DNA of 64,000 nucleotides. Origin: CAVQBJ01 sp963710725 (GTDB lineage: Bacteria > Actinomycetota > Thermoleophilia > Solirubrobacterales > Solirubrobacteraceae). The notes below the pieces were generated by a model, which was not told where the DNA came from, made no database searches, and saw only the letters and a program-made list of their open reading frames with translations. Each line of letters begins with the position of its first letter. Positions within the stretch are counted from its first letter, which is position 1. Shown here in pieces: positions 1-8,823 of the stretch. The position numbers and the translations under genes are program-made. The stretch spans positions 496,001-560,000 of the forward strand of contig CAVQBJ010000002.1 of assembly GCA_963710725.1 (NCBI GenBank), given 5' to 3'.

Positions 1-1308
1 CGTCGCCTCGGGCAGGTTGCGGTAGCCGCGGGTGACGAAGGCGCCGCGTATCAGCACCTCGCCGTCGTCGGCGAGCCTGAGCTCGGCACCCGGCACCGGA
101 GGCCCCACGGTGCCGAGCTTGATCCGCCCCGGGGGGTTGACAGTCCCCGTGCCGGTCGTCTCCGACATCCCCCACAGCTCCGCCACCGGAATGCCGATCG
201 CGTGGAAGAACTCGAGGACCTCCATCGAGATCGGCGCCGCCCCGGCGTGCACGGCCGCGATCTCGTCGAACCCGAACTGACGGCGCAGCCCCGAGAACAG
301 CTCCTCGTCGGCGCGCGCCACCTCGGCGGCCAGCTCCTCGGGCACGGCCTCGCCGGCCTGTTCGAGTCGAACCTTGCGAATCGCGCTCTCCAGCGCGTGC
401 TCGATGCGCGTCCGCTGGTCATCGGGCAGCGACGCCACCATCGTCTCCAGGCCCGCCTTCAGCTTCTCCCAGATCCGCGGCACGGCAAAGAACCAATGCG
501 GCCGCACGTCGGGTAGATAGCTCAGGACCTGCCGCGGGTCGTCGCAGTCGGTGACGGTGAAGCCGTAGACGACCGGAAGGTAGTGATGGGCGCCGCGCTC
601 GGCGATGTGCGCCGCCGGCAGCCAGGACAGCACACGCGCGCCCTCGGGGAAGACGAGCAGCTGATCGAGGATCGCCACCCCGGCCATCGCGTTGGCGTGC
701 GTCAGCTCGACGCCCTTCGGCGGTCCGGTGGTGCCCGACGTGTAGATGAGCGTCAGCACGTCACCGGGGTCGATGGCGGCGATCGACGCCTCGACGTCGA
801 AGTCGCCGCCCCCGGCCACCACGTCATCGAGCGACACCAAGCCGTCGCCCAGCGGGGTGCTCTCGTCGGGATCGACGACGATCACGTGCTGCAGGCCCGG
901 TAGCGCCTTGCGCGCCTCCAGCAGGGCGCCGAGAAGCGCGCGCTCGACGATGACGACCTTCGCGTCGGCGTCCGCGATCACGAACTCGACCTGGTTGGGC
1001 GCGTAGGTGGGGTAGATCGAGAACGACGTGGCGCCGATCACCATCACCGCGAGGTCGGCGATGTGGAACTCGGGGCGATTGGACAGCAGCAGCGCGACGT
1101 TGTCGCCGCGCGAGACACCGAGCGCGGCCAGCCCGGCGGCCAGGCTGTCAACGCGGTCGCGCAGCTGGGCCCAGGTGATCGAGACCTCGTCGTTGCGCGT
1201 GCGGATCGCCACCTGGTCGGGTCGGGCGGCGATGGTCAGCCGGAACGCTTCGGCGATCGTCGAGGCGTGCGCTCCCCGGCGGGGTTCTGTGACGGCGCTG
1301 CTCTCCAT
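1..1308 (-). CDS. Long-chain acyl-CoA synthetase (AMP-forming), C-terminus cut by window edge
   Basis: Activates fatty (or other carboxylic) acids to acyl-CoA through an acyl-adenylate. The 436 residues visible from the start run off the left edge, so the C-terminal lid domain is missing. The adenylate-forming P-loop YTSGTTGPPKGVEL lies near residue 190, and ELWGMSETTG, the family A5-type motif, lies about 150 residues further on. Both are hallmarks of the ANL superfamily, and the pattern is closest to FadD/FadD15-like long-chain ligases. The ATG is preceded by a good AAGGAG ribosome site. The gene reads away from the rseP operon, which ends at 1442 on the same strand. The substrate cannot be read from sequence. 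Confidence 0.9.
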   Translation of the reverse strand, partial: MESSAVTEPRRGAHASTIAEAFRLTIAARPDQVAIRTRNDEVSITWAQLRDRVDSLAAGLAALGVSRGDNVALLLSNRPEFHIADLAVMVIGATSFSIYPTYAPNQVEFVIADADAKVVIVERALLGALLEARKALPGLQHVIVVDPDESTPLGDGLVSLDDVVAGGGDFDVEASIAAIDPGDVLTLIYTSGTTGPPKGVELTHANAMAGVAILDQLLVFPEGARVLSWLPAAHIAERGAHHYLPVVYGFTVTDCDDPRQVLSYLPDVRPHWFFAVPRIWEKLKAGLETMVASLPDDQRTRIEHALESAIRKVRLEQAGEAVPEELAAEVARADEELFSGLRRQFGFDEIAAVHAGAAPISMEVLEFFHAIGIPVAELWGMSETTGTGTVNPPGRIKLGTVGPPVPGAELRLADDGEVLIRGAFVTRGYRNLPEAT

Positions 1309-1403
1309 TCGGCGGTTCTCCTTGTCGTTCGCCCGCCGCATGGGTCTTGCGGCCCGGACGACGACACACGCTAGCGCCAAAGACGACCTGAGGGCCCGAC
1401 TTC

Positions 1404-1421
1404 GGCGGCCATGCGGCCGCC
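1404..1421 (-). terminator. GC hairpin after rseP
   Basis: A perfect 7-bp stem, GGCGGCC / GGCCGCC with a 4-nt loop, lies about 20 nt downstream of the rseP stop codon and before the acyl-CoA synthetase. There is no T-run, so this is a possible rather than a typical intrinsic terminator. Confidence 0.35.
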
Positions 1422-1441
1422 AAAGTCACCCCTCGGCGGGC

Positions 1442-2536
1442 TCACTGGATGTGGAACCCACCGTGCGTGAGCGTGTGGATGTCGTTATTCAGGCCGATGG
1501 CAAAGACGAATAAGACGAGCGCGATGCCGACGATGCTCGCCTGCTCCATGATCGAGACCGGGACGGCCCGCCCGCCGCGCAGCTTCTCGGCGACGGCCCA
1601 GAAGATGTGGCCACCGTCGAGTGGCAGGAACGGGAACAGGTTGATGATGGCCAGCGACAGCGAGATGAGCGCGAGGATGCCGAGCGCCTCGGTGACGCTG
1701 AGCCCGAAGGCCTGGCTGGTGATCGTGTACGCGCCGACGCCGCTGTTGATCTCCTTGCGCGCCTTGGCGCTGACGAAGAGCTTGCCGAACGTGGACAACG
1801 TGGCGGTCGTCACGCGCCACATCTCGCTGACGCTCGTTCCCGCCGCCTGCGCGACGTTCTGCGGGGCGAACACGGCTTGTGATTCGAATGTGACGCCGAT
1901 GTGCGGGTGCTTGTACGTCGGGTCGTAGCGCGGATAGACGAGCACCGTGCGCGTCGCTCGGGCGCGCTGCACGATGAGGACCGCCGGCGTCGCCGCAACG
2001 CAGCCGGCGACCGGCGGGGTGCGCGCGCACGCGTGCCTGGCGATCACGGCCGGGAAGTCGTTCGCGTTGCGGTTGCCGTCGACGGAGACCACGTGATCGC
2101 CGGGCAGCAGCTTGCCGGAGGCGGGCTGGCCCGCGGTGACCGCCGCCACGCTGTTGGGCGGCGTCTGGCCGCTCGAGACGCCCTGGGACAGGTAGATGCC
2201 CCACAGAAGCAGGAAGGCGACGAGCACGTTCATCGCCGGCCCCGCCGCGATCACGACGATGCGCTTCCATATCGGCTGCGCATAGTAGGAGCGCGGAGCG
2301 ATGTGCTCGGGGAGCTCCTCGCGCGGGTTCATCCCGCTGATCTTCACGTAGCCTCCGAGCGGGATCGGGCCGATGCCGTACTCGGTCTCGCCCCGGCGGA
2401 CCTTCACCAGCAGCGGCCCGAAGAAGAGCGAGAAACGCTCGACGCGCATACCGACGGCCTTGGCCGCCGCGAAGTGGCCGAACTCGTGCAGGATGATCAG
2501 CGCCGCGAAGCCAGCGAACGCGAGGGCGTAGCTCAT
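1442..2536 (-). CDS. rseP: Site-2 zinc metalloprotease RseP/Rip1 (M50)
   Basis: Intramembrane protease that cleaves membrane-bound regulators such as anti-sigma factors. The active-site motif HEFGH sits at about residue 17 in the first membrane helix. A PDZ-like periplasmic region spans about residues 115-200. The second catalytic region, FPFLPLDGGHI, containing the LDG motif, is near residue 300 and is followed by a last membrane helix. At 364 aa it has the usual family length. It is the last gene of the run rpsB-tsf-pyrH-frr-uppS-cdsA-dxr-rseP, an arrangement that is conserved in many bacteria. Confidence 0.95.
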   Translation of the reverse strand: MSYALAFAGFAALIILHEFGHFAAAKAVGMRVERFSLFFGPLLVKVRRGETEYGIGPIPLGGYVKISGMNPREELPEHIAPRSYYAQPIWKRIVVIAAGPAMNVLVAFLLLWGIYLSQGVSSGQTPPNSVAAVTAGQPASGKLLPGDHVVSVDGNRNANDFPAVIARHACARTPPVAGCVAATPAVLIVQRARATRTVLVYPRYDPTYKHPHIGVTFESQAVFAPQNVAQAAGTSVSEMWRVTTATLSTFGKLFVSAKARKEINSGVGAYTITSQAFGLSVTEALGILALISLSLAIINLFPFLPLDGGHIFWAVAEKLRGGRAVPVSIMEQASIVGIALVLFVFAIGLNNDIHTLTHGGFHIQ

Positions 2537-2595
2537 CGCACCCAGTGTGGCAGGCCGGCTGAGCGCAGCCTAAACGGTGCCCGCGCCCGCGGCGC

Positions 2596-3750
2596 TCACC
2601 GCGCGCGAGCGGCCACGAGCTCACCCGCCGTCTCGCGCGCCGCGCGGTCGGCCTCATAGAGCGACTCGAACGCGCGCACGGGACCGCTGTCGAGGCGCTC
2701 GAGGGTCTCGGCGATCACCGCGCCGATCCCGGTGAACGACAGCGCCCCGCGCAGGAACGCGTGCACGGCGATCTCGTTGGCCGCGTTGAGCACGCACGGC
2801 GACGTGCCCCCGGCGGCCGCCGCCTCGCGCGCAAGGCGCAGGCACGGGAAGGCGTGCTCATCGACCGGCTCGAAGGTGAGCGCTCCGAGCGCGGCGAGGT
2901 CGAGCGCGGGCACCGGCACCTCGGCCCGTTCGGGGTAGTGCAGGGCGTAGGAGATCGGCACCCGCATGTCCGGATAGCCGAGGTGCGCGAGCGACGCGCC
3001 GTCGCACAGCTGGACGAGGCTGTGCACGATCGATTGGGGATGCACGACGATGTCGATCTGCGAGTAGGGGACGCCGAACAGGTGATGCGCCTCGATGAGC
3101 TCCAGGCCCTTGTTCATCAGCGTCGCCGAGTCGATCGTGATCTTGCCCCCCATCTGCCACGTCGGGTGGGCGAGCGCCTCCTCGACGGTCACGCCCTCGA
3201 GCTGCTCGCGCGTGCGTCCCCGAAACGGACCGCCCGACGCGGTGAGCACCAGACGATCGACCGTGCCGGCGCGCTCGCCGGCGATCAGCTGGTGCAGGGC
3301 GGAGTGCTCGGAGTCGACGGGCAGGATCTGGGCGCCGGTCGCCTCGGCGAGGGCGACGACGAGCTCGCCGCCGACGACGAGCGACTCCTTGTTGGCCAGC
3401 GCGAGGTCGATCCCCTCGCCGAGCGCGGCCACGGTGGGCCCGAGCCCGGCGGAGCCGACGAGCGCGTTGAGCACGAGATCGGCGCCGGACTCGACGACGA
3501 GCCGCACGAGTCCCTCGGGACCGGCGAGCACCTCTCCGTCGGTCCACGCCTCGGCGGCCCGCGCCGCCGCGTCGGCGTCGGCGAGCGCGATGCGCCCGAC
3601 GCGGTGCTCGCGCGCCTGGCCGACGAGCGCCTCCCACGAGCTCTCGGCCGACAGCCCGACGAGCTCGAGCTCGTCGGAGCGCTGCAGGATGTCGAGCGCC
3701 TGGGTGCCGATCGAGCCGGTCGAGCCGAGGAGGAGCAGACGACGGGACAT
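2596..3750 (-). CDS. dxr: 1-deoxy-D-xylulose 5-phosphate reductoisomerase
   Basis: Second step of the MEP isoprenoid pathway: converts DXP to 2-C-methyl-D-erythritol 4-phosphate using NADPH. The NADPH-binding loop GSTGSIGTQ is at residues 9-17. NKES is near 120, and DSEHSA near 145 is the metal/substrate region. SGGPFR and KITIDSATLMNKG are also present. The 384-aa length is normal. It sits between cdsA and rseP, consistent with the pathway supplying undecaprenyl precursors to UppS, encoded upstream in the same operon. Confidence 0.97.
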   Translation of the reverse strand: MSRRLLLLGSTGSIGTQALDILQRSDELELVGLSAESSWEALVGQAREHRVGRIALADADAAARAAEAWTDGEVLAGPEGLVRLVVESGADLVLNALVGSAGLGPTVAALGEGIDLALANKESLVVGGELVVALAEATGAQILPVDSEHSALHQLIAGERAGTVDRLVLTASGGPFRGRTREQLEGVTVEEALAHPTWQMGGKITIDSATLMNKGLELIEAHHLFGVPYSQIDIVVHPQSIVHSLVQLCDGASLAHLGYPDMRVPISYALHYPERAEVPVPALDLAALGALTFEPVDEHAFPCLRLAREAAAAGGTSPCVLNAANEIAVHAFLRGALSFTGIGAVIAETLERLDSGPVRAFESLYEADRAARETAGELVAARAR

Positions 3751-3771
3751 TGCGGTCGAGGGTAGCGGCGC

Positions 3772-4629
3772 TCAGGCCCAGGCCGACCAGATGTAGTACC
3801 CGACGACCGCGGTGAAGAGGACCGCGTCGAGCCGGTCGAGCGCACCGCCGTGTGCCCCGAACACGCGCCCGGTGTCCTTCGTGCCGGCCTCGCGCTTGAT
3901 GAAGGACTCGAACAGGTCGCCGACCGGCCCGGCGACGGCCACGCCGAGGCCGAGCAGCAGGGCGTGCGTGCCACCGAACCAATCCTGGTAGCGGCTCGCC
4001 AGCCACACCCCGATGACCGCCGTGAGCATGCCGATCAGCAGTCCCTCGACGGTCTTGTTCGGGGAGATCCGCGGCGCGAGCGGGCGCGTCCCGAACAGGC
4101 GCCCGCCGAAGTACGCGCCGGTGTCCCCGAGGAACGTGCCCACGAGCACGTCCACGACGACGCCGCCGCCATGCGGCAGGCGACGCAGGAGCACGGCCTG
4201 GGCGAGCGCGAAGCCGATCCAGTACAGGCCGAGGATCGTGATCGACATACCGCCGACGCTCGGATGGCGCTGGGCGAGCGTGAGGAAGAACAGCACCGGG
4301 ACGAAGGCCATCGCGACGAGCAGGATCTGGTACTGGCTGCCGTACTCGGCGGCGATCAGCAGCCCGGCGAGGCCGAGGAAGCCGGCGAGGCGGATCGGGT
4401 GCGCGCGCTCGTACATCTCGAACAGCTCGTGCAGGCAGAGACCGCCGAGCACGATCAGCCCAACGGCGAAGACGAGCCCGCCGGCGACGACGAGGAAGAT
4501 CGCCAGCGCGATCGCCGGCACGGCCACCGCCACGCGCGCCCAGAGGTCGCTGCGCGGCGAGGCGCCGGCCTCGCCCTGCGCGGCGGGGGGCCGGGCCGAG
4601 CGCGAGCCGGAGCGCGGACGCGTCGCCAT
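3772..4629 (-). CDS. cdsA: Phosphatidate cytidylyltransferase
   Basis: Makes CDP-diacylglycerol from phosphatidate and CTP, the branch point for phospholipid head groups. The protein has several hydrophobic membrane segments. Its C-terminal signature GDLFESFIKREAGTKDTG is followed by GALDRLD, the CDP-DAG synthase family signature. The first 30 or so residues are basic and Arg/Ser/Pro-rich, ahead of the membrane part. The length is 285 aa. The gene starts 10 bp after the uppS stop, indicating one transcript. Confidence 0.95.
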   Translation of the reverse strand: MATRPRSGSRSARPPAAQGEAGASPRSDLWARVAVAVPAIALAIFLVVAGGLVFAVGLIVLGGLCLHELFEMYERAHPIRLAGFLGLAGLLIAAEYGSQYQILLVAMAFVPVLFFLTLAQRHPSVGGMSITILGLYWIGFALAQAVLLRRLPHGGGVVVDVLVGTFLGDTGAYFGGRLFGTRPLAPRISPNKTVEGLLIGMLTAVIGVWLASRYQDWFGGTHALLLGLGVAVAGPVGDLFESFIKREAGTKDTGRVFGAHGGALDRLDAVLFTAVVGYYIWSAWA

Positions 4630-4638
4630 CGCGAGCCC

Positions 4639-5346
4639 TCAGCGCCCGCCGAAGCGTCGCTTGCGTTCGCTGAACTCGCCGAGGCACGCCTCGAGGTCGG
4701 CCCGCGAGAAGTCCGGCCACAGCTCGTCGCGGAACACGAGCTCGGCGTAGGCGCCCTGCCAGAGCAGGAAGTTCGACAGCCTCCGCTCGCCGCTCGTGCG
4801 GATGATGAGCTCGGGATCGCGCAGGTCGGGCGCGTACAGGGCGGCGCGGAACTCCTCCTCGGTCGTCCCCGTGAAGGCGCGCGCCGCGTCGACGATCTCG
4901 CCCCGTCCGCCGTAGTTGAACGCGACGCAGAGGGTGATGCGGTCGTTGGCTCGCGTCTTCTCCTCGGCCCAGCGCATCTGATCGACGAGCGCCGCCTCGA
5001 TGCCCTCGCGGCGACCGATGAAGCGCATCCTCACACCCTCCTCGTGCAGCTCGGGGGTCTCGGCCGCGATGCGCTCGGAGTGCATGCGCATGAGCGCGTC
5101 GACCTCCTCGGGCGGGCGCGCCCAGTTCTCCGTCGAGAACGAATACACGGTCAGCTCCCGGACGCCGAGATCGACGGCGTCGCGCAGGCGCGCCTTGACC
5201 GCGTCGGCGCCCGCGCGGTGGCCCTCCTCGACGGGCAGGCCGCGCGCCTGAGCCCAGCGGCCGTTCCCATCGGTGATGATCGCCACGAAGCGTGCGGTCC
5301 GGGGGCGCGCACCCGCGGGAGGCGGCGGAGGCCCGGTGCCCGACAT
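4639..5346 (-). CDS. uppS: Isoprenyl (undecaprenyl) diphosphate synthase
   Basis: cis-Prenyltransferase that elongates an allylic diphosphate with IPP to make the lipid carrier for cell-wall synthesis. The catalytic region DGNGRWAQ is near residue 26, with the catalytic Asp in DGNGRW. The late motif IIRTSGERRLSNFLLWQ, which binds IPP and Mg, is near residue 188. The start overlaps the frr stop by one base. Length (235 aa) fits the family. The chain length of the product cannot be told. Confidence 0.95.
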   Translation of the reverse strand: MSGTGPPPPPAGARPRTARFVAIITDGNGRWAQARGLPVEEGHRAGADAVKARLRDAVDLGVRELTVYSFSTENWARPPEEVDALMRMHSERIAAETPELHEEGVRMRFIGRREGIEAALVDQMRWAEEKTRANDRITLCVAFNYGGRGEIVDAARAFTGTTEEEFRAALYAPDLRDPELIIRTSGERRLSNFLLWQGAYAELVFRDELWPDFSRADLEACLGEFSERKRRFGGR

Positions 5347-5915
5347 CAGACCTCGAGGATCTCTTCTTCCTTGACCTTGAGGAGGTGATCGAGATCGGCG
5401 ATCCGGGCGTCGGTGAGCTTCTGCAGCTCGACCTCGGCGCGATGCTCGTCGTCGGAGCTCGCCTCGCCCTCGGACTTCATCTCGCGCAGGTCGTGCATGA
5501 CGTCGCGGCGAACGTTACGGATCGCCACGCGACCCTCCTCGGCGAGGTGACGGACGACCTTGACGAGCTCCTTGCGACGCTCCTCGGTGAGCTCGGGCAC
5601 GACGAGCCGCACGACGTTGCCGTCGTTGGATGGGTTGAGGCCGACGTCGGACTCGTTGATCGCCTTCTCGATCGCCTTGATCGAGGACTTGTCGTACGGC
5701 TGGACGGTGAGCAGGCGCGCCTCGGGCGCGGAGATCGTGGCGAGCTGCTTGAGCGGCGTGGCGGCACCGTAGTAGTCGACGCTGACGCGGTCCAGGAGGG
5801 CCGGGCTCGCGCGCCCGGTGCGCACCGTCGCGAACTCGTGCTGGGCGGATTCCAGCGACTTGCCCATCCGTTCGCGGGCATCCGCGAGCAGCGCATCGAT
5901 CATCTCCGTTGCCAC
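5346..5915 (-). CDS. frr: Ribosome recycling factor
   Basis: Splits post-termination ribosomes together with EF-G. It is a 189-aa three-helix-bundle/L-shaped protein. The family features are the N-terminal RERMGKSLES segment, RTGRASPALLDRVSVDYYG near residues 32-50, and LTEERRKELVK near 115. The start is a GTG preceded by GAGGAG. The position directly after pyrH is the standard order pyrH-frr. Confidence 0.97.
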   Translation of the reverse strand: MATEMIDALLADARERMGKSLESAQHEFATVRTGRASPALLDRVSVDYYGAATPLKQLATISAPEARLLTVQPYDKSSIKAIEKAINESDVGLNPSNDGNVVRLVVPELTEERRKELVKVVRHLAEEGRVAIRNVRRDVMHDLREMKSEGEASSDDEHRAEVELQKLTDARIADLDHLLKVKEEEILEV

Positions 5916-5930
5916 GTCGGCGCTCCTCTC

Positions 5931-6650
5931 TCAGGTCCGGACCAGCGTGCCTACGCGTTCACCGGAGATTATCCGCGTGATGTTCGAGGCGTCGTCCATG
6001 TTGAAGACGTTCAGCGGCATCCCGTTCTCCATGCACAGCGCGAGCGCCGTCGAGTCCATCACCCGCAGCCGTCGCTCGAGCGCCTCCATGTGAGTGATCT
6101 CGGGGATGAACTCGGCGTCGGGGTCGACCGCCGGGTCGGCCGAGTAGACGCCCTCCACCCCGTTCTTGGCCATCAGGATGATCTCGGCGTGCATCTCCAC
6201 GGCGCGCAGCGCGGCCGCCGTGTCGGAGCTGAAGAACGGGTTGCCCGTGCCGGCGGCGAAGATGACCACGCGGCCCTTCTCGAGGTGGCGCATCGCCCGG
6301 CGGCGAATGTACGGCTCGGCCACCTCGGAGATCGCGATCGCCGACTGCACGCGGGTGTTGACGTCCTGCTTCTCGAGCGCGTCCTGCAACTGGAGCGCGT
6401 TGAGCACGATCGCGAGCATGCCCATGTAGTCCGCCGTCGCGCGGTCCATGCCCGCGGCGGCGCCGGCGATACCGCGGTAGATATTGCCCGCCCCGAGCAC
6501 GATCGCCACCTCGACACCACGGTCGCGCACGACGCGGATCTGCTCGGCGACCGCGCTCAGGCGAGCGGGATCGGTGCCGTAGTCGAGCGAGCCCATCAGG
6601 GCCTCGCCCGACAGCTTCAGCAGGATGCGTCTGAACGCCGGATCGCTCAC
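5931..6650 (-). CDS. pyrH: UMP kinase
   Basis: Phosphorylates UMP to UDP with ATP; bacterial hexameric enzyme of the amino acid kinase fold. RILLKLSGEALMG at the N-terminus forms the phosphate-binding region. GAGNIYRG near residue 53, DYMGM and AAGTGNPFFSSDTAAALRA near 140 are diagnostic. It begins with GTG. It lies between tsf and frr, the classic arrangement. Confidence 0.97.
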   Translation of the reverse strand: MSDPAFRRILLKLSGEALMGSLDYGTDPARLSAVAEQIRVVRDRGVEVAIVLGAGNIYRGIAGAAAGMDRATADYMGMLAIVLNALQLQDALEKQDVNTRVQSAIAISEVAEPYIRRRAMRHLEKGRVVIFAAGTGNPFFSSDTAAALRAVEMHAEIILMAKNGVEGVYSADPAVDPDAEFIPEITHMEALERRLRVMDSTALALCMENGMPLNVFNMDDASNITRIISGERVGTLVRT

Positions 6651-6733
6651 TGCGGCCGAGAGACTACTCGCCCGTGCGGGCAGTCAGACGGGGTCCCGGA
6701 CGCCGCCGGGCCGGGTGACGAGACCACGGCGCC

Positions 6734-7339
6734 CTACTGCCCGACGGCGAAGCGCGCGAAGCGCCGGACGATGACGTTCTCGCCGGTCGTGGCCGCGATC
6801 TCGTCGCGCAGCTGCTTGATCGTCTTGCCGTCGTACTTGTCGCCGTTGACGTGCGGCTGGTCGAGCAGCACGACGGTCTCGTACCACTTGTTCAGCTTGC
6901 CCTCGGCGATCTTCGCGCGAACGTTCTCGGGCTTGTCCGCGGCCTCCTGCTCGTAGATCCGCAGCTCGGCCTGCACCGCCTCCTCGGGCACCTCTTCGCG
7001 CGTGACGTAACGCGGCGCCGCGGCCGCGATGTGCAAGGCGATGTCGCGAGCGAAGCTCACGAAGTCCTCGTTACGGGCCACGAAGTCCGTCTCGCAGTCG
7101 ACCTCGACGAGGACGCCCACCTTGGCGTTGGAGTGGATGTAGGTCTGGATCGTGCCCTCGGTGGCCACGCGCTCGCCGCGATCCTCGAGGCGCTTGCCCT
7201 GCTTGAGGCGCAGCACCTCGATCGCCTTGTCGACGTCGCCGCCGGCCTCGGTGAGGGCCTTCTTGCAATCCATCATCCCGGCGCCGGTGCGCTCGCGCAG
7301 GGCCTTGACGTCCTTGGCACTGATCTCAACGGTGCTCAT
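6734..7339 (-). CDS. tsf: Elongation factor Ts (short form)
   Basis: Guanine nucleotide exchange factor for EF-Tu. The N-terminal UBA-like domain carries LRERTGAGMMDCKKALTEAGGD (here residues about 14-35). It is followed by a single compact dimerisation core ending at residue 201, whereas the E. coli-type protein is about 280 aa. This short form is known from several phyla. The ATG overlaps the rpsB stop (ATGA), so translation is probably coupled. Confidence 0.96.
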   Translation of the reverse strand: MSTVEISAKDVKALRERTGAGMMDCKKALTEAGGDVDKAIEVLRLKQGKRLEDRGERVATEGTIQTYIHSNAKVGVLVEVDCETDFVARNEDFVSFARDIALHIAAAAPRYVTREEVPEEAVQAELRIYEQEAADKPENVRAKIAEGKLNKWYETVVLLDQPHVNGDKYDGKTIKQLRDEIAATTGENVIVRRFARFAVGQ

Positions 7340-8616
7340 GACTTGGCTTCCTCCGTTGTGGCGGTCGCCGCCTCCGCGGCCGTCTCGGCATGTTCGTTGT
7401 TCGGCTGCTCGTCGCCATCCCCGCCGCCAGCGGGCACCTCCGGCGGCGGCTCGGCCGCTGCCGGCTCGGCGGCCGGCACGTCGGGCGCGGGCTCGCTCGC
7501 CGGCGCGGGCTCTGCGGGCGGTGCGGCCTCCGCGGCCGTTGGCTCGGGCGCCGGCTGCTCGGCGGCGGGCGCCGCCACCGGCTCACTCGGCGCGGGGGGC
7601 GCCACCGGCTCACTCGGCGCGGCGGGCGCCACCGGCTCACTCGGCGCGGGGGGCGCCACCGGCTCACTGGGCGGGGCGGGCGCCGCGGCCTCGGAAGGGG
7701 CCGCCGGAGCCGGAGTCTCCGGGGTCGCGGCGGCGGCCTCGGCCGCTGCCGCCTCGGCCGCCGCGGCCGCTGCCGCCTGGGCCGCGGCTGCCTCGCGTTC
7801 GGCGGCCTCGCGCCGCGCCTGCTCCTCGGCGTCGCGCCGCGCCTGCTCCTCGGCCTCGCGCCGCGCGCGCTCCTCGGCCTCGCGCCGCGCCTTCTCCTCG
7901 GCCTCCTTGCGAGCGCGCTCCTCCTCGGCCCGGAACACGGTGTGGCCCTCGGCCACGACGTCGCCGATGGCCTTCGTGATGAGCGCGCACGAGCGGATCG
8001 CGTCGTCGTTGCCCGGGATGACGTAGTCGATGCCGTCGGGATCGCAGTTGGTGTCGACGAGGCCGATGATCGGGATGCGCAGCCGCTGGGCCTCGCGCAC
8101 GGCGATGACCTCGGTCTTCAGGTCGATCACGAACATCGCGTCGGGGACGCGCTGCATGTTCTTGACGCCGCCGAGATTGGCGCGGAGCTTCGCGAGATCG
8201 GCCTCCGCGGCCATCCGCTCGCGCGTCGGCAGCAGCGCGAGCTGGCCCTCGCCCTCGTATCGCTCGAGGTCGTGCAGACGGCGGATGCGCTGACTGATCG
8301 TCTGGAAGTTCGTGAGCAGACCACCGAGCCAGCGATGGTTGACGTACGGCATTCCCGCCGCCGTCGCGACCTCGGCGATCGTGTCGCGGGCCTGCTTCTT
8401 GGTGCCGACGAACAGCACGGTGCCGCCACGGTGCGCGAGCTGCGCGGAGAAGTCCTGCGCGGCGTCGAGCAGCGCCGACGTCTTGAGCAGATCGATGATG
8501 TAGATGCCGTCCCGCTCGCCGAAGATGAAGCGGCGCATCTTGGGGTTCCAGCGACGCGTCTGGTGGCCGAAGTGGACGCCGGCCTCCAGCAGCTCGCGTA
8601 TGCCTACCTGAGCCAC
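7336..8616 (-). CDS. rpsB: 30S ribosomal protein S2 with long C-terminal extension
   Basis: Small-subunit ribosomal protein. The conserved S2 body (AGVHFGHQTRRWNPKM near residue 12, FVGTKKQA, and GLVDTNCDPDGIDYVIPGNDDA near 195) ends at about residue 225. About 200 further residues follow. First comes a Glu/Arg/Ala charged helix-like stretch with an 8-residue period. Next is an Ala-rich segment, then a Pro/Ala-rich part with SEPVA repeats every 10 residues, and finally a Gly/Asp/Glu tail. Total length is 426 aa against about 230-260 usual. The start chosen is GTG at 8616, preceded by AAAAGGGAG. An in-frame TTG at 8748 would lie before the likely transcription start and is rejected. Confidence 0.93.
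   Translation of the reverse strand: MAQVGIRELLEAGVHFGHQTRRWNPKMRRFIFGERDGIYIIDLLKTSALLDAAQDFSAQLAHRGGTVLFVGTKKQARDTIAEVATAAGMPYVNHRWLGGLLTNFQTISQRIRRLHDLERYEGEGQLALLPTRERMAAEADLAKLRANLGGVKNMQRVPDAMFVIDLKTEVIAVREAQRLRIPIIGLVDTNCDPDGIDYVIPGNDDAIRSCALITKAIGDVVAEGHTVFRAEEERARKEAEEKARREAEERARREAEEQARRDAEEQARREAAEREAAAAQAAAAAAAEAAAAEAAAATPETPAPAAPSEAAAPAPPSEPVAPPAPSEPVAPAAPSEPVAPPAPSEPVAAPAAEQPAPEPTAAEAAPPAEPAPASEPAPDVPAAEPAAAEPPPEVPAGGGDGDEQPNNEHAETAAEAATATTEEAKS
7567..7686 (-). repeat. 30-bp tandem repeats in the rpsB tail
   Basis: Four near-identical 30-bp units, sharing the core GCCACCGGCTCACTCGGCGC on the plus strand, encode the SEPVAPPAP-like decapeptides of the S2 tail. They are in frame, so copy-number changes would lengthen or shorten the tail without disrupting the reading frame. 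Confidence 0.85.
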
Positions 8617-8753
8617 GGTTGCTCCCTTTTGTGATTCGTCGGTGGTGCGGTCACGTGCGGCGGTGGGGACCCGAGCGGCGCGTTCGCCGTCGGGCAGGGC
8701 CCCGATCCGTTGACCCGCACGGGTCGTTGGGAAGATGTCAACGGACAAGGATA
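8617..8753 (-). promoter_or_regulatory. rpsB promoter and structured 5' leader
   Basis: A minus-strand -10 like TATCCT (8748-8753) would start transcripts near 8741. The leader of roughly 125 nt opens with an inverted repeat, CCGTTGAC (8737-8744) and GTCAACGG (8707-8714). This encloses a second hairpin, GACCC-GTGC-GGGTC (8712-8725), that can compete with the outer stem. S2 autoregulates through its leader in E. coli; a similar role here is inference. No good -35 is seen. Confidence 0.4.
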
Positions 8754-8823
8754 GCCGCGGCGAGCATCCGGCCGCGGGCCCGAGAGCCGCCCACCGGCGC
8801 GGTCGGCGCTCCGGTACGGCCGC

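Noticed and set aside
7567..7686. Repeats resembling a CRISPR array
   Set aside because: There are no spacers; the 30-bp units are contiguous and encode the S2 tail.
8723..8744. TTGACA-like sequence in the rpsB leader as a -35 box
   Set aside because: No -10 sequence at a suitable distance follows; the TATCCT just upstream is a better promoter element.
8617..8748. Upstream extended start for rpsB (TTG at 8748)
   Set aside because: It lies inside the predicted promoter; GTG at 8616 has a strong ribosome site and matches the S2 family start.
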